The translations under genes and the position numbers were made by a program. The notes beneath the pieces were generated by a model. That model saw only the letters and a program-made list of their open reading frames with translations. It was not told the origin of the DNA and made no database searches. Of a DNA stretch of 64,000 nt, positions 25,141 to 58,294 are shown piece after piece. The stretch's first letter is position 1. Each line of letters starts with the position of its first letter. Source of the stretch: Megaleporinus macrocephalus (Eukaryota; Chordata; Actinopteri; Characiformes; Anostomidae); NCBI GenBank assembly GCA_021613375.1, contig CM038719.1:39194620-39258619 (forward strand), written 5' to 3'.

Positions 25141-26514
25141 CAATGTGCAGAAGTAGGAAGTGGCGCTACTAACGACTTTAACTTCATTTTTCTGAGATTG
25201 TGGTCAGTGTAGGCCACACAAATGTCTCGCTGCCATGAAGTTAAGCCCATTAAAGCACTTCCTCTGATTGTATGTGCCTCAGCAACGCTGAAATATTACT
25301 GTTTCACAGTATTTTCACAAGTATAGCTGCTGCTGCAGCACGCGCGCGCTGACGGGAGACGCTGCTGTGGTCAGGGATGCAGGTCATTTGAACATGTTTG
25401 TTATTATTGTAGGTTAATAAACGTGGGGTATCAAATGACCCACCCGTGCCAACACGTCTACACCGCTTTGTGTCCAGCTTATGTCTGGAGGAACTTGCAG
25501 AACCGTGTCCTGCAGCAAAATAGACCCCTGGTAGGACCACCAACCTGTAGCAGCTCTTGAGAAACTGAGAGACATTAAAGGGGAAGTCCAGTCATATTTC
25601 TGTCTTACTTCATAATTCAGGCTTTGAGATGTTAACACAGTCGTGCAGAGTGTTTTGATGTAGAGCAGTTGATTTGTGGAGAAACATACTGACTCAGATT
25701 TATTTACAGTGGTGGTGATGGGAACCAGAAGGCTGTGAAGCATACTAGGCAAATAAAGCCACTTCATTTACCACCAAAACCACCTACACATATCTGCTGA
25801 GAGTTTATATTTAATGTTGATGGTAAAACAGATTATTTGGGACTACATTGCCTTGTGTGCTCCATGAATATATTCAGATAAATGGACTACAATACATCTG
25901 AAGCCAAAAGAAGGTAGCATATCATCAGAAAACATGCATCTCCATTTTTGTCCATTTTTTTCATGATTTGGACACAGATGCAGCTGTTTACTTTGGATGG
26001 AAATTTTATAATGAGTGGATCGATGGAAGTGCTCCAAAATAGCTCGGAGAAAACTCTGGTTCCATAGACTTACATTGAAAGTGAAGACAGTTTTGAAGAC
26101 ACTTGTTTTTCTTTGAGCAGCGATGATATATATCTAACCACTTCATGTAAGGGGTATTTCAGAGGCTTTAACTTTTCAGATGTCTGTCTGGTTCCCATCA
26201 CCAACATTATAAACAATTCTGACTCTGCAAGAAACTTACAGACTCTCAGTTTCATTATAGCGCTGGCAGTACAAGCCAGATGGCTGTGATGTTCACAGCA
26301 CAAATACAGCCATTTTATTTATTACGCAAACCCACCGGTAGACCCACAAGTATTGAAACATAGTTACTGAGTCTTGAAACATAGTGTTGATGATGGTAAA
26401 ATAGTAGTTACTTGGCCTTATAACACCCTACAAGTACACAATCACTCAAACATGTGTATATCTTGGGCATCAGTTCATGTATTCATAACCTGATACCTAA
26501 TAACTTTCTATAAA
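25141..26514. other. No gene recognised
   Basis: Includes a CG-rich spot at 25325-25370 and one TCTGGTTCCATAGACTTACA repeat copy at 26020-26120. Overlapping short minus-strand frames are not supported as genes. Confidence 0.45.
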
Positions 26515-27430
26515 AGTTAAAAAGAGGTGGACGTCTGGTTCCATTCACCACCACTGTGAACAGGTGGGTAAATTTCTACAGAACAAAGCATTTCAAAATA
26601 AACCCTTCTTGAAGACCTTGTTTACATCCTAACACCATAACTATATAGGCTTTCTGGAAAGTTGGTGGAGTTCCCCTTTAAGGTCTAAACATGAATTTGA
26701 GTGTAACAGCTTTCTATAACAGAGTTTTTTTTAAAGAGGTGGACGTCTGGGTCCATTCACTACCACTGTGACCAGGTGTGAGAGGGTACATTTCTACAGA
26801 ACAAAGCATTTCACAAGAAACCCTTCTTGAAGACCTTGTTTACATCCTAACACCATAACTATATAGGCTTTCTGGAAAGTTGGTGGAGTTCCCCTTTAAG
26901 GCCTAACCTAAATTTGAGTGTAACAGCTTTCTATAACAGAGTTTTTTTTAAAGAGATGGACGTCTGGTTCCATTCACTACCACTGTAAGTAGGTGTGAGA
27001 GGGTACATTTCTACAGAACAAAGCATTTCACAATAAACCCTTCTTGAAGACCTTGTTTACACCCTAACTCTAGAACTATATAGGCTTTCTGGAAAATCGG
27101 TGGAGTTCCCCTTTAAGGTCTAAACCTGAAATTGAGTGTAATGGCTTTGTATGAGAGTTTTTTTTTAAAGAGGTGGACGTCTGGTTCCATTCACTACCAC
27201 TGTGACCAGGTGGGTACATTTCTACAAAACAAAGCATTTCACACCAAACCCTTCTTGAAGACCTTGTTTACACCCTAACACCATAACTATATAGGCTTTC
27301 TGGAAAATTGGTGGAGTTCCCCTTTAAGGTCTAAACCTGAAATTAAGTGTAATAGCTTTGTATGAGAGTTGTATGTTTTTTAGAGGTGGACGTCTGGTTC
27401 CATTCACCATCAACTGTGAATTCAATTCTA
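26515..27430. repeat. Tandem repeat of about 215 bp (4 units plus partial)
   Basis: GGTGGACGTCTGG recurs at about 26526, 26738, 26955 (as GATGGACG), 27172 and 27385, spacings 212, 217, 217 and 213. Each unit ends ..TTGGTGGAGTTCCCCTTTAA. A degenerate partial unit may precede at 26090-26510. No open frame spans the units. Confidence 0.9.
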
Positions 27431-27708
27431 ACACGACAGGTAGATTCCTCTATCTTTAATTCCTTGGACTGGCTTTGTTGACCTTAATTTCTGGCTTGTC
27501 CAGAAATTCTGATAAATCGATGGGGTTCCCCTTTAAGAGTAATATTCAGTAGCAGGCTGATCTCACGCCCCGCGCTTTGGTTCACTGGGACTAAATCTAC
27601 TAAATCGGTTAGAATAAATACAGCCTGTCGATACCTGGTGCTGTTAAACTGCCCCAACACTGACCTCTAGCCGAACCGCGCCAAGAAAAGCAGGACTGGA
27701 CCCCTTAC

Positions 27709-28060
27709 CTTCACCGAGAACTGTCCGCTACACTCAGGATCAACATCAATAAGTGCTGTCAGTCCGAAAGAGAGTTGAGAATGATTGGATTCCTTATTCA
27801 AGGCTCCATGTACTCTGATAGATCACCCTCTGATGCTGACTATCACGCAGGTCGTACTTAAAGCGTCCTCCTGACCACACGAGCATACAGAGCTGCAGCG
27901 TCCGGCGGCGTCCGGCCTCAGAACTCAGCCCGATCACTAATGATATCGGTTTATCGATCACCGCTGGAGCTCCGATCGATGTTTGTATAGAAAGTTCACT
28001 TCCTTACTGGAAATTCCCTGTGACGTAACACGCGGCAGATTCTCCCTACACCGTGCGCCA
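27709..28060 (-). promoter_or_regulatory. Candidate distal promoter and non-coding first exon
   Basis: On the minus strand a GC-richer segment ends TCTCGGTGAAG/GTAAGG (donor at 27708). It contains only short upstream frames. GTCCAGCAGATGGCGCAC (28059-28076 read on the minus strand) is a very good CTCF-type core at the upstream edge. If used, this and the 25.04-kb exon would be alternative first exons of the small minus-strand gene. Inference only. Confidence 0.3.
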
Positions 28061-28246
28061 TCTGCTGGACAGTAACGGTAGTGCCACTTCAGCGCTTACT
28101 TAAAGGAGAAGTCCACCGGAATTTAAAAAATATACATAATTAACCCTCCATTTATGTTATGGGTCAGTTTGAACATTTTTGTTTTTCTGAGGTGTCTAAG
28201 ATACAATTTACCCTCCCTGAAGAATATGCTTACTGAGTAGTTGATA

Positions 28247-28247
<1 letters not shown>

Positions 28248-28323
<76 letters not shown>
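28248..28323. repeat. (TA)n microsatellite
   Basis: Perfect TA tract; a decayed Tc1-tip-like sequence (CTACTGCTCAAAAGTTCACT) follows. Confidence 0.97.
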
Positions 28324-28325
<2 letters not shown>

Positions 28326-28419
28326 TACTGCTCAAAAGTTCACTTTAGAATTTCATTTCATGCAATTAATTTAATGATGATTTTTAAAGAATAAAAATGT
28401 TTGTATTAAAGCCTATTTT

Positions 28420-28426
<7 letters not shown>

Positions 28427-28485
<59 letters not shown>
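28427..28485. repeat. (TA)n microsatellite
   Basis: Perfect TA tract ending at the left terminus of the Tc1 copy, consistent with TA target preference. Confidence 0.97.
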
Positions 28486-28486
<1 letters not shown>

Positions 28487-28497
28487 CAGGAGCTCCA

Positions 28498-29660
28498 CAG
28501 GGTTAGACAATGAAACTGAAACACCTGGTTTTAGACCACAATAATTGATTAGTATGGTGTAGGGCCTCCTTTTGTGGACAATACAGCGTCAGTTGGTTTT
28601 GGGAATGACATATACAAGTCCTGCACAGTGGTCAGAGGGATTTTAAGCCATTCTTCTTGCAGGACAGTGTCCAGGTCACTATGTGATGCTGGTGGAGGAA
28701 AACGTTTCCTGACTCGCTCCTCCAAAACACCCCAAAGTGGCTCAATAATATTTAGACCTTGTGACTGTGCAGGTCATGGGAGATGTTCAACTTCATGTTC
28801 ATCAAACCATCTTTCTCCAGTCTTGCTGTGTGTGTTGGTGCATTGTCATCCTGATACACGGCACCGCCTTCAGGAAACAATGTTTGAACCATTGGATGCA
28901 CATGGTCCTCCAGAATGGTTCGGTAGTCCTTGGCAGTGATGCGCCCATCTAGCACAAGTATTGGGCCAAACCATCACTGATCCAGCCCCATGCTTCACTC
29001 TGGGCATGCAACAGTCTGGGTGACACTCTTCTTTGGGGCTTCTTCACACCGTAACTCTCCCGGATGTGGTGAAAACAGTGAAGGTGGATCATCAGAGAAC
29101 AATACATGTTTCACATTGTCCACAGCCCAAGATTTGATCTTCTTGCATCATTGAAACTGACGTTTGGCATTGGCACGAGTGACCAAAGGTTTGGCTATAG
29201 CAGCCCGGCCGTGTATATTGACCCTGTGGAGCTCCTGACGGACAGTTCTGGTGGAAACAGGAGAAGCTGAGGAGCACATTTAATTCTGCCGTGATTTGAT
29301 CAGCCGTGGTTTTATGTTTTTTGGATACAATCCGGGTTAGAACCCAACATCCCTTTCAGACAGCTTCCTCCTGCGTCCACAGTTAATCCTGTTGGATGTG
29401 GTTGGTCCTTCTTGGTGGTACGCTGACGTTACCCTGGATACCGTGGCTCTTGATACTTTACAAAGACTTGCTGTCTTGGTCACAGATGCACCAGCAAGAC
29501 GTGCACCAACAGTTTGTCCTCTTTTGAACTCTGGTACGTCCCATAATGCTGTGTTATTGTAATATTTTGAGCTAAACTGTGCTCCTACCTGCTAACTGAA
29601 CTTCACACTCTGATCTTACTGGTGCAATTAATGAAGATTGATCACCAGACTAGTCCAATT
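28498..29660 (-). mobile_element. Tc1/mariner-type transposon, decayed copy 1, truncated
   Basis: The plus-strand left end GGTTAGACAATGAAACTGAA matches the terminus of the copy at 57630-57679. Read on the minus strand it carries a transposase remnant: a helix-turn-helix region near 29300-29540, TTVSRV/AYHQEG-like remains, the segment MLDGRITAKDYRTILEDHV near 28900, and YQDDNAPTHTA (second catalytic D region). There are frameshifts and stops throughout. The far end stops at CCAATT (29660), where copy 2 continues into its terminal repeat; here the 32-bp minisatellite begins instead. Confidence 0.9.
28752..29560 (-). pseudogene. Broken Tc1-like transposase
   Basis: Fragments in different frames match the N-terminal HTH, the catalytic core (YQDDNAPTHTA) and the segment ending in a PLWGVLEERVRKR-like stretch. 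The frame around the C-terminal glutamate is interrupted. It cannot encode an active enzyme as read. Confidence 0.85.
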
Positions 29661-31606
29661 GATTTAACAGGCCGTGTATTGTTTGGAGTATTGATTTAAC
29701 AGGCCGTGTATTGTTTGGAGTATTGATTGGACAGGCCGTGTATTGTTTGGAGTATCGATTGGACAGGCCGTGTATTGTTTGGAGTATCGATTGGACAGGC
29801 CGTGTATTGTTTGGAGTATCGATTGGACAGGCCGTGTATTGTTTGGAGTATCGATTGGACAGGCCGTGTATTGTTTGGAGTATCGATTTAACAGGCCGTG
29901 TATTGTTTGGAGTATCGATTGGACAGGCCGTGTATTGTTTGGAGTATTGATTGGACAGGCCGTGTATTGTTTGGAGTATTGATTGGACAGGCCGTGTATT
30001 GTTTGGAGTATTGATTGGACAGGCCGTGTATTGTTTGGAGTATTGATTTAACAGGCCGTGTATTGTTTGGAGTATTGATTTAACAGGCCGTGTATTGTTT
30101 GGAGTATCGATTTGACAGGCCGTGTATTGTTTGGAGTATCGATTTGACAGGCCGTGTATTGTTTGGAGTATCGATTGGACAGGCCGTGTATTGTTTGGAG
30201 TATCGATTTGACAGGCCGTGTATTGTTTGGAGTATTGATTTAACAGGCCGTGTATTGTGTGGAGTATCGATTTAACAGGTCGTGTATTGTGTGGAGTATC
30301 GATTTAACAGGCCGTGTATTGTTCGGAGTATCGATTGGACAGGCCGTTTATTGTTTGGAGTATCGATTGGACAGGCCGTGTGTTGTTTGGAGTATCGATT
30401 GGACAGGCCGTGTATTGTTTGGAGTATTGATTTAACAGGTCGTGTATTGTTTGGAGTATTGATTTGACAGGCCGTGTATTGTGTGGAGTATCGATTGGAC
30501 AGGCCGTGTATTGTTCGGAGTATCGATTGGACAGGCCGTGTATTGCGTGGAGTATCGATTGGACAGGCCGTGTATTGTTTGGAGTATCGATTGGACAGGC
30601 CGTGTATTGTTCGGAGTATCGATTGGACAGGCCGTGTATTGTTTGGAGTATCGATTGGACAGGCCGTGTATTGTGTGGAGTATTGATTGGACAGGCCGTG
30701 TATTGTTTGGAGTATCGATTTAACAGGCCGTGTATTGTTTGGAGTATCGATTGGACAGGCCGTGTATTGTTTGGAGTATTGATTGGACAGGCCGTGTATT
30801 GTTTGGAGTATTGATTGGACAGGCCGTGTATTGTTTGGAGTATTGATTTAACAGGCCGTGTATTGTTTGGAGTATTGATTTAACAGGCCGTGTATTGTTT
30901 GGAGTATCGATTTGACAGGCCGTGTATTGTTTGGAGTATCGATTTGACAGGCCGTGTATTGTTTGGAGTATCGATTGGACAGGCCGTGTATTGTTTGGAG
31001 TATCGATTTGACAGGCCGTGTATTGTTTGGAGTATTGATTTAACAGGCCGTGTATTGTGTGGAGTATTGATTTAACAGGTCGTGTATTGTTTGGAGTATT
31101 GATTTAACAGGCCGTGTATTGTTTGGAGTATCGATTGGACAGGCCGTTTATTGTTTGGAGTATCGATTGGACAGGCCGTGTGTTGTTTGGAGTATCGATT
31201 GGACAGGCCGTGTATTGTTTGGAGTATTGATTTAACAGGTCGTGTATTGTTTGGAGTATTGATTTGACAGGCCGTGTATTGTGTGGAGTATCGATTGGAC
31301 AGGCCGTGTATTGTTCGGAGTATCGATTGGACAGGCCGTGTATTGCGTGGAGTATCGATTGGACAGGCCGTGTATTGTTTGGAGTATCGATTGGACAGGC
31401 CGTGTATTGTTCGGAGTATCGATTGGACAGGCCGTGTATTGTTTGGAGTATCGATTGGACAGGCCGTGTATTGTGTGGAGTATCGATTGGACAGGCCGTG
31501 TATTGTTTGGAGTATCGATTGGACAGGCCGTGTATTGTTCGGAGTATTGATTTGACAGGCCGTGTATTGATTTGACAGGCCGTGTATTGATTTGACAGGC
31601 TGTGTA
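29661..31606. repeat. 32-bp minisatellite (about 60 units) with an 800-bp higher-order repeat
   Basis: The unit contains GATTGGACAGGCCGTGTATT and GTTTGGAGTATC, period 32. Variants are GATTTAACAGG, GATTTGACAGG, TTCGGAG, TGTGGAG and TGCGTGG. Rare variants recur exactly 800 bp apart: AGGCCGTTTA at 30341 and 31141, and TATTGCGTGG at 30541 and 31341. So about 29947-30680 was duplicated as a 25-unit block into 30747-31480. The last units (31550-31606) are shortened. Open frames through it only reflect the absence of stops in the unit. Confidence 0.97.
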
Positions 31607-31837
31607 TGTCTACATGAAAGAGTTTTCTTTAATATCTCAGTTTATGATCATCACATCTGTGTTGCTGTCAAAACAGTACTGCTATAGTTACTTAAACTTA
31701 AAAGCTTACATTACTGCAACAGTACTAGTATTCTTGACTAGTACTCTGGAGTAACAGATGTAAGGTCTAGTGTAGGTCAAGGTTAACACCAGTGACCACA
31801 GAGTACTAAACTCATTCACAACATAGTACGCATACGC

Positions 31838-32856
31838 CCAGGACTACTTTTACCAACTTTATTGAGAAAACAAAAAAAAAAAAAATCAACAGCTAGTAGA
31901 GCTATTAGTTGACCGGTCATCCATCAATAGCTTCGAATCATATATTCAGTGCAAGCAGCGAACAGTGTGGAGGAAGATAGATTAACTAATAGCTCCTCAT
32001 TCTATAAACGAAAATAATAAAAAAATAAAATAAAATAAAAAAAAAACCAAACAGGCAGGAAAAGGAGTAACAAAAAGTTTCCAAACTCAAGGTAAGTGGA
32101 CACGTGTGTTTGCTTAACACTGTTGGCAAACGGCCGTTTTCAGCAGACCACCGATGTACGGTTAATTTTCCTATGAACATGCATAAAATAGATCTTATAT
32201 TCTTCGTAACTGCTGATGTAATCATGGACTACTTCTGCCCATGGAAACAGTCGGTTATAAGCAAGAGTATTATATTTCACAGACTGTATCATTGCTATTG
32301 TAAAAGCTTATAAAAAAACGTGAAGGCCAACCCAGCAACAGATACGCTCTCGAAGGACCACCACTGTCTGAATTTCTTTCATTATTTCTTTTATTTATTT
32401 TTTATTTTTTTGTTTCTTAATAGCACCTCCGGAATGTGGCATGAGTTAAAAGCGGTTGATTCTCTATTTATTTGCTTTATTTATTCATCAAGTTTCTTTT
32501 CTTCTTTTTTTTTTCTAAACCTCAATACAAAGTGGCTGGGGTCCTTGAGTTTAATACATGCTTCATAGTTGAGACCCGAGGGCATCTTCTTAATGATGGA
32601 TAGGACGTGATCTCGCTGGGACACCCCCTACTCTGCAGCACGTGAAACTTTGAAAAGGGGACAGAAAACAACAGAGAAAAAAAATAAAATAAAATAATAA
32701 AATAAATTGTTTGGTCAGGGACGGGAGGCGGGGGTGGGGGGGAAGTGCCAATTCACTGGATAGGGTGGGGGGTGGGACGGGGTCGGGGGGATCCAAGTTA
32801 CTGAAATTTTCTTTCCAGCTATAATGCAGATTGTTGGGGTGATATTTCTTCAGGTA
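31838..32856 (-). other. ube2d2: ube2d2 3' UTR (canonical end)
   Basis: Starts after the TGA at 32857. TTTATT on the plus strand at 31858-31863 gives AATAAA on the gene strand about 1 kb downstream of the stop; additional AATAAA-like sites lie near 32394 and 32472. AU-rich stretches and a C-rich block (32710-32790 read on the minus strand) are visible. Which site is used cannot be told from sequence. Confidence 0.6.
31858..31863 (-). terminator. Candidate poly(A) signal AATAAA
   Basis: Reverse complement TTTATT, about 1 kb past the canonical ube2d2 stop and followed within 30 nt by a GT-containing stretch. This is the most distal candidate for the canonical transcript. Confidence 0.5.
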
Positions 32857-54103
<21,247 letters not shown>

Positions 54104-54480
54104 TCCGTGTTTGTGTGGTCGCCGGTAATTCGGGGGGACAGTTGGCCGGAGAGCTTCGCTGCTGTACCGGCGAGCTTAGCTTGTCGCTCGCTAGCCAAGC
54201 AATGCGGACGGTGAAGTAAGCAAAGCAAAGCTAAGCTAAGCTAAACTAACGGACTGAGCGCCGATCCGATTAAACGTCTCCAGCTGGTGATACACTGAAG
54301 AGCCGCGGCGGGTTGATCACACAGAGTCGCTCTTTAGGAACCGAGTTAAAGCGCTCGCTGCTTCTGAAAGCGAAACGAAAGTTGTCTGTCCAGCCCCCGG
54401 GCCGAGTGTCTCTCTCTCTCTCGCTGTGTGTGTGTATCTGTTCTCTTTCTCCACAAAATGTCTCCTCTTGGCGGAGCTAC
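54104..54480 (-). promoter_or_regulatory. ube2d2: ube2d2 5' UTR and CpG-rich promoter region
   Basis: The most CpG-dense stretch of the window (GCGAGCG, CCGCCGCGG, CGGCCCGGG), directly upstream of the start codon with no TATA box, as for a housekeeping promoter. A (GA)n and CACACA stretch lies at 54408-54435. The exact start site is not determined. Confidence 0.65.
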
Positions 54481-56460
54481 ACACATCCAGACCACCAGCA
54501 CCCCCTCCTAACAGCGGGAGGAGTGAAGCGTGTTACTGCAGGACTATACAACCTCACACACAGGATGATTAATCAGTCTCGGGAAGCAGGATCTCGAAAT
54601 AAAGCCCTATTTTCTATTAATGTTGACTAAGCTTCAGAAAAAAAACTTGCTAATCATAATAATGGCTAAAAAGAAAGAATAATTGAGGTAAAATATTAAA
54701 ATATCCAGTCTCTAGATATTCTGAGATACTATGAGATATTTGAAAATATATTTGATTATTTTAGAATGAGACGTCAATATCACAAGATAGTAAGTTGTTA
54801 TTTTGAAAAGCGGCAAGTCATTTATTATGTTTAAGATGTCAAATTATTATTATAATTTACATGTACTACAACAAACTAAGTCTCTTATTTGACGATACAG
54901 AAGATATAAATATATATTTAAATTATTATTTATTTTCGTTTTGTTTATATATTATAAGAGTTCCAGTCCTATAAGCTGATTGGCTGAACCGCGTTGGAAG
55001 CCGTATACGCGCACTGACCACCTCACAGCTCTGTATTACTGCGCCGCTTGACATAAAACCATTTTGTTTTTAATTTTAATAATATAACATATCTTTGAGA
55101 TTAATCTTGAACTTTAATATTGCTCGCATGGAGAAACAAGTGTACTGAGAAAATAAGAACCCGATTCTGTTTATACTGTTGGGCTAATAAACTTATTTTT
55201 CTTATCTAGAACTTGACTAGTCAGATGGCTAATAGGCTAATAGTAAAAACATGCTAACCAGCGCCAACAGTAATATCGCAAGTTTAAATTAAAGTTTTTA
55301 AAACCTACAGTACTGCTGACTGTAACACTGCAGTATAAAAATCTAAATAATGTCACTTAAGTGTTTTAAACGCTTGTTTCAGTCAAAAGTAGCGTCAAAC
55401 CCAGGCTAAGTCTCAAACGCCTCCGTGCTCCCTACATAGTGCACTATGCAAGTATAGAAATTCTCACTTCTACAGACCAACAGTGTATTTATTAAGCATG
55501 GATGTGTCTGAATCCTAAATTAGTGTTTATTAGCTATAAGTGTGTCCTTAATGTCCAGTATTTAAATTCTTACCTAGTGCACTATGTAGGGAGAAGGGAG
55601 CTGTTGGAGATGGAGCCCCAGTGTGGGAAAAAGGGCACCGTTGGAATAATACTATATAAGACTTGCAGTGGTTATTTAGTTATGTAAAAAGTAAAGGGTT
55701 TTGAATGAATTGAATGCAACAGTTCTGTGTTATCATATGTTTATTATTATATATCAAAAATTCTTTAAAAAGTTTGTGAAATTACTTCAATATACAGGTA
55801 AATATTAATTTTTAATTATGTAAACATGTAGAATACTCAGTGGAATTCCCCTTTAATAACAACATGATGTTTGCTGTGATAATACTTTCAGTTTCATTTA
55901 CTGTAAAGTTAACAAGTTCCTTTCACTTTTGTATTCCACCACAGGTTTAAAGAGCAACATATCGTCACTGTCTAATGAAAAGCATGCATCTCCAATTTTG
56001 TCTATTTCTATTTTTCTACATCAATTAAATCCAGCAGCTGCCGTTTACATTGTGAGAAAATCTCAGAATGAATGGACCAATAGAAATGCTTCAAAATAGC
56101 ATAGAAAATAATCTGGTTCCATTGACTTACATTAAAACTTCATCTCCTATAAAGTTGCCAATTTGAAGATACTTATTTTTCATTGGACAGCACTGTGTAT
56201 ATTTCTGGACTCTGGAAGTCTGGAAGGCTTCTGCTTTAAGCTAGAAAGCCAGATACCACCCCCTCCCCCCACCCCTCAATCCCTTTTGATGAACAAAGGT
56301 AGGACAGAAAGACAGGACTGAGGAACAGGGACAAGATTGAATAGTTATAGGGTTCAAAAAATTTGACGCACATTATTATGATGAATGGACCAATAGAATT
56401 GCTCCAAAATAGCTTGTAAAAATTCTGGTTCCACGGACACATTCAAAGTAAAGTCTGAAT
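54481..56460. other. Intergenic, divergent side of the ube2d2 promoter
   Basis: AT-rich; repeats of the TCTGGTTCCATTGAC family at 55960-56200 and 56390-56455. No gene recognised. Confidence 0.5.
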
Positions 56461-57679
56461 GAATGAAACTGAAACACCTGTCATTTTAGTGTGGGAGGTT
56501 TCATGGCTAAATTGGACCAGTCTGGTGGACAATCTTCATTAATTGCACCAGTAAGAGCAGAGTGTGAAGTTCAGTTAGCAGGTAAGAGACCAGTTTAGCT
56601 CAAAATATTACAATAACACAACATTATGGGACGTACCAGAGTTCAAAAGAGGACAAATTGTTGGTACACGTCTCGCTGGCACATCTGTGACCAAGACAGC
56701 AAGTCTTTGTGATGTATCAAGAACCACGGTATCCAGGGTAACGTCAGCATACCACCAAGAAGGACCAACCACATCCAACAGGACTAACTGTGGACGCGAG
56801 AGGAAGCTGTCTGAAAGGGATGTTGGGTTCTAACCCGGATTGTATCCAAAAAACATAAAACCACGGCTGATCAAATCACGGCACAATTAATTGTGCACCT
56901 CAGCTTCTCCTGTTTCCACCAGAACTGTCCGTCAGGAGCTCCACAGGGTCAATATACACGGCCGGGCTGCTATAGCCAAACCTTTGGTCACTCGTGCCAA
57001 TGCCAAACGTCGGTTTCAATGGTGCAAGAAGATCAAATCTTGGGCTGTGGACAATGTGAAACATGTATTGTTCTCTGATGATCCACCTTTACTGTTTTCC
57101 CCACATCCTGGAGAGTTACGGTGTGAAGAAGCCCCAAAGAAGAGTGTCACCCAGACTGTTGCATGCCCAGAGTGAAGCATGGGGCTGGATCAGTGATGGT
57201 TTGGCCCAATACTTGTGCTAGATGGGAGCGTCACTGCCAAGGACTACCGAACCATTCTGGAGGACCATGTGCATCCAATGGTTCAAACATTGTATCCTGA
57301 AGGCGGTGCCGTGTATCAGGATGACAATGCACCAACACACACAGCAAGACTGGAGAAAGATGGTTTGATGAACATGAAAGTGAAGTTGAACATCTCCCAT
57401 GGCCTGCACAGTCACCAGATCTAAATATTATTGAGCCACTTTGGGGTGTTTTGGAGGAGCGAGTCAGGAAACGTTTTCCTCCACCAGCATCACGTAGTGA
57501 CCTGGACACTGTCCTGCAAGAAGAATGTCTTAAAATCCCTCTGACCACTGTGCAGGACTTGTATATGTCATTCCCAAAACCAACTGACGCTGTATTGGCC
57601 GCAAAAGGAGGCCCTACACCATACTAATCAATTATTGTGGTCTAAAACCAGGTGTTTCAGTTTCATTGTCCAACCCCTG
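56461..57679 (+). mobile_element. Tc1/mariner-type transposon, decayed copy 2
   Basis: The right terminus GTTTCAGTTTCATTGTCCAA followed by CCCCTG abuts TA (57680). The left terminus is clipped (GAATGAAACTGAAACACCTG at 56461). It contains a transposase remnant on the plus strand. It is the inverted counterpart of copy 1 at 28498-29660 and retains the terminal part that copy 1 has lost. Confidence 0.92.
56640..57560 (+). pseudogene. Broken Tc1-like transposase
   Basis: The frame VPEFKRGQIVGTRLAGTSVT (HTH region, from 56634) runs to a stop near 56834. The frame then shifts for the segments FHQNCPSGAPQGQYTRPGCY and MLDGSVTAKDYRTILEDHV (57215), YQDDNAPTHTARLEKDGL, and SPDLNIIEPLWGVLEERVRK (57414), which holds the third acidic residue of the DDE triad. 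Stops and frameshifts make it inactive as read. Confidence 0.9.
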
Positions 57680-58058
57680 TACATATAATGTTATGATTGT
57701 AGATGGTATCTGTTTACAGTTGTTCAAAGCTGTGTTTTTATTACACACAACATCTCAGAGGTGTAATTATTGTTTATGACAGTCGTCTAAGTGTGTGTCC
57801 GTTCATACACTTACAGTGCATTCTGGTTTCATTTCAGTTAAATAGTGGTATGACTGGATTTACCAAGTGAACGTTGCTGAGTAGCCAGCGGTCTGTTGTC
57901 ACATGATTTACATGATGAGGCGCTGTTGGTTTCATTCTTTGCTGTCCAACAAGAGCGGACAGGTTAGATCAGTGATCGTCACCGACAGATCCACTTCTGT
58001 TAGGACTCTGAAAGAGAACGGTGTGCTGCATCTGCTCAGACGCTCCCAGACTTCAGAC
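57680..58058 (+). promoter_or_regulatory. Upstream region or 5' UTR of the secreted-protein candidate
   Basis: Unique-looking sequence; the last 100 bases before the ATG are open in frame but read as UTR. No TATA box near a clear start. Confidence 0.3.
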
Positions 58059-58294
58059 ATGTCGGCGTATATGTATCTCCTGACTGTGGTGATCATTGCT
58101 GGTAAGCTGAATGGCATCCTTGTAGGTTTTATGCTCTCCAGCATTGGAGTGAATAAACTTGAAAGAAAGGCTTATCCTCTGAGATGTAGCTCAAAGGGCT
58201 CAGGAATTGTTTCATGTAAACATACCTTCTGTAACAGGTGCATTGGGCGGAGGAGAAAGCGAAAGCATCACGTTTCCAGTAAAAGAAGTTGAAG
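58059..58294 (+). CDS. Candidate secreted or membrane protein, N-terminal exons only
   Basis: Exon 1 (58059-58101) encodes MSAYMYLLTVVIIAG, a signal-peptide-like hydrophobic start with a small-residue end, and stops at GCTG/GTAAGC in phase 1. After a 136-nt intron, exon 2 (58238-58294, acceptor CTTCTGTAACAG) encodes GALGGGESESITFPVKEVE and exits at GAAG/GTGAG, again phase 1. Phase-1 introns after a signal peptide are typical of extracellular domain genes. A third exon may start at 58345 after TCTGATTCTTTAG, but its frame closes after 14 codons, so the true continuation is unresolved. I do not recognise the protein. It is divergent from ube2d2, about 3.6 kb away. Confidence 0.4.

Noticed and set aside
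29711..31575. Many plus-strand frames with a repeated peptide from the 32-bp array
   Set aside because: The repeat unit lacks stops in several frames; equal openness in all frames and no upstream gene structure.
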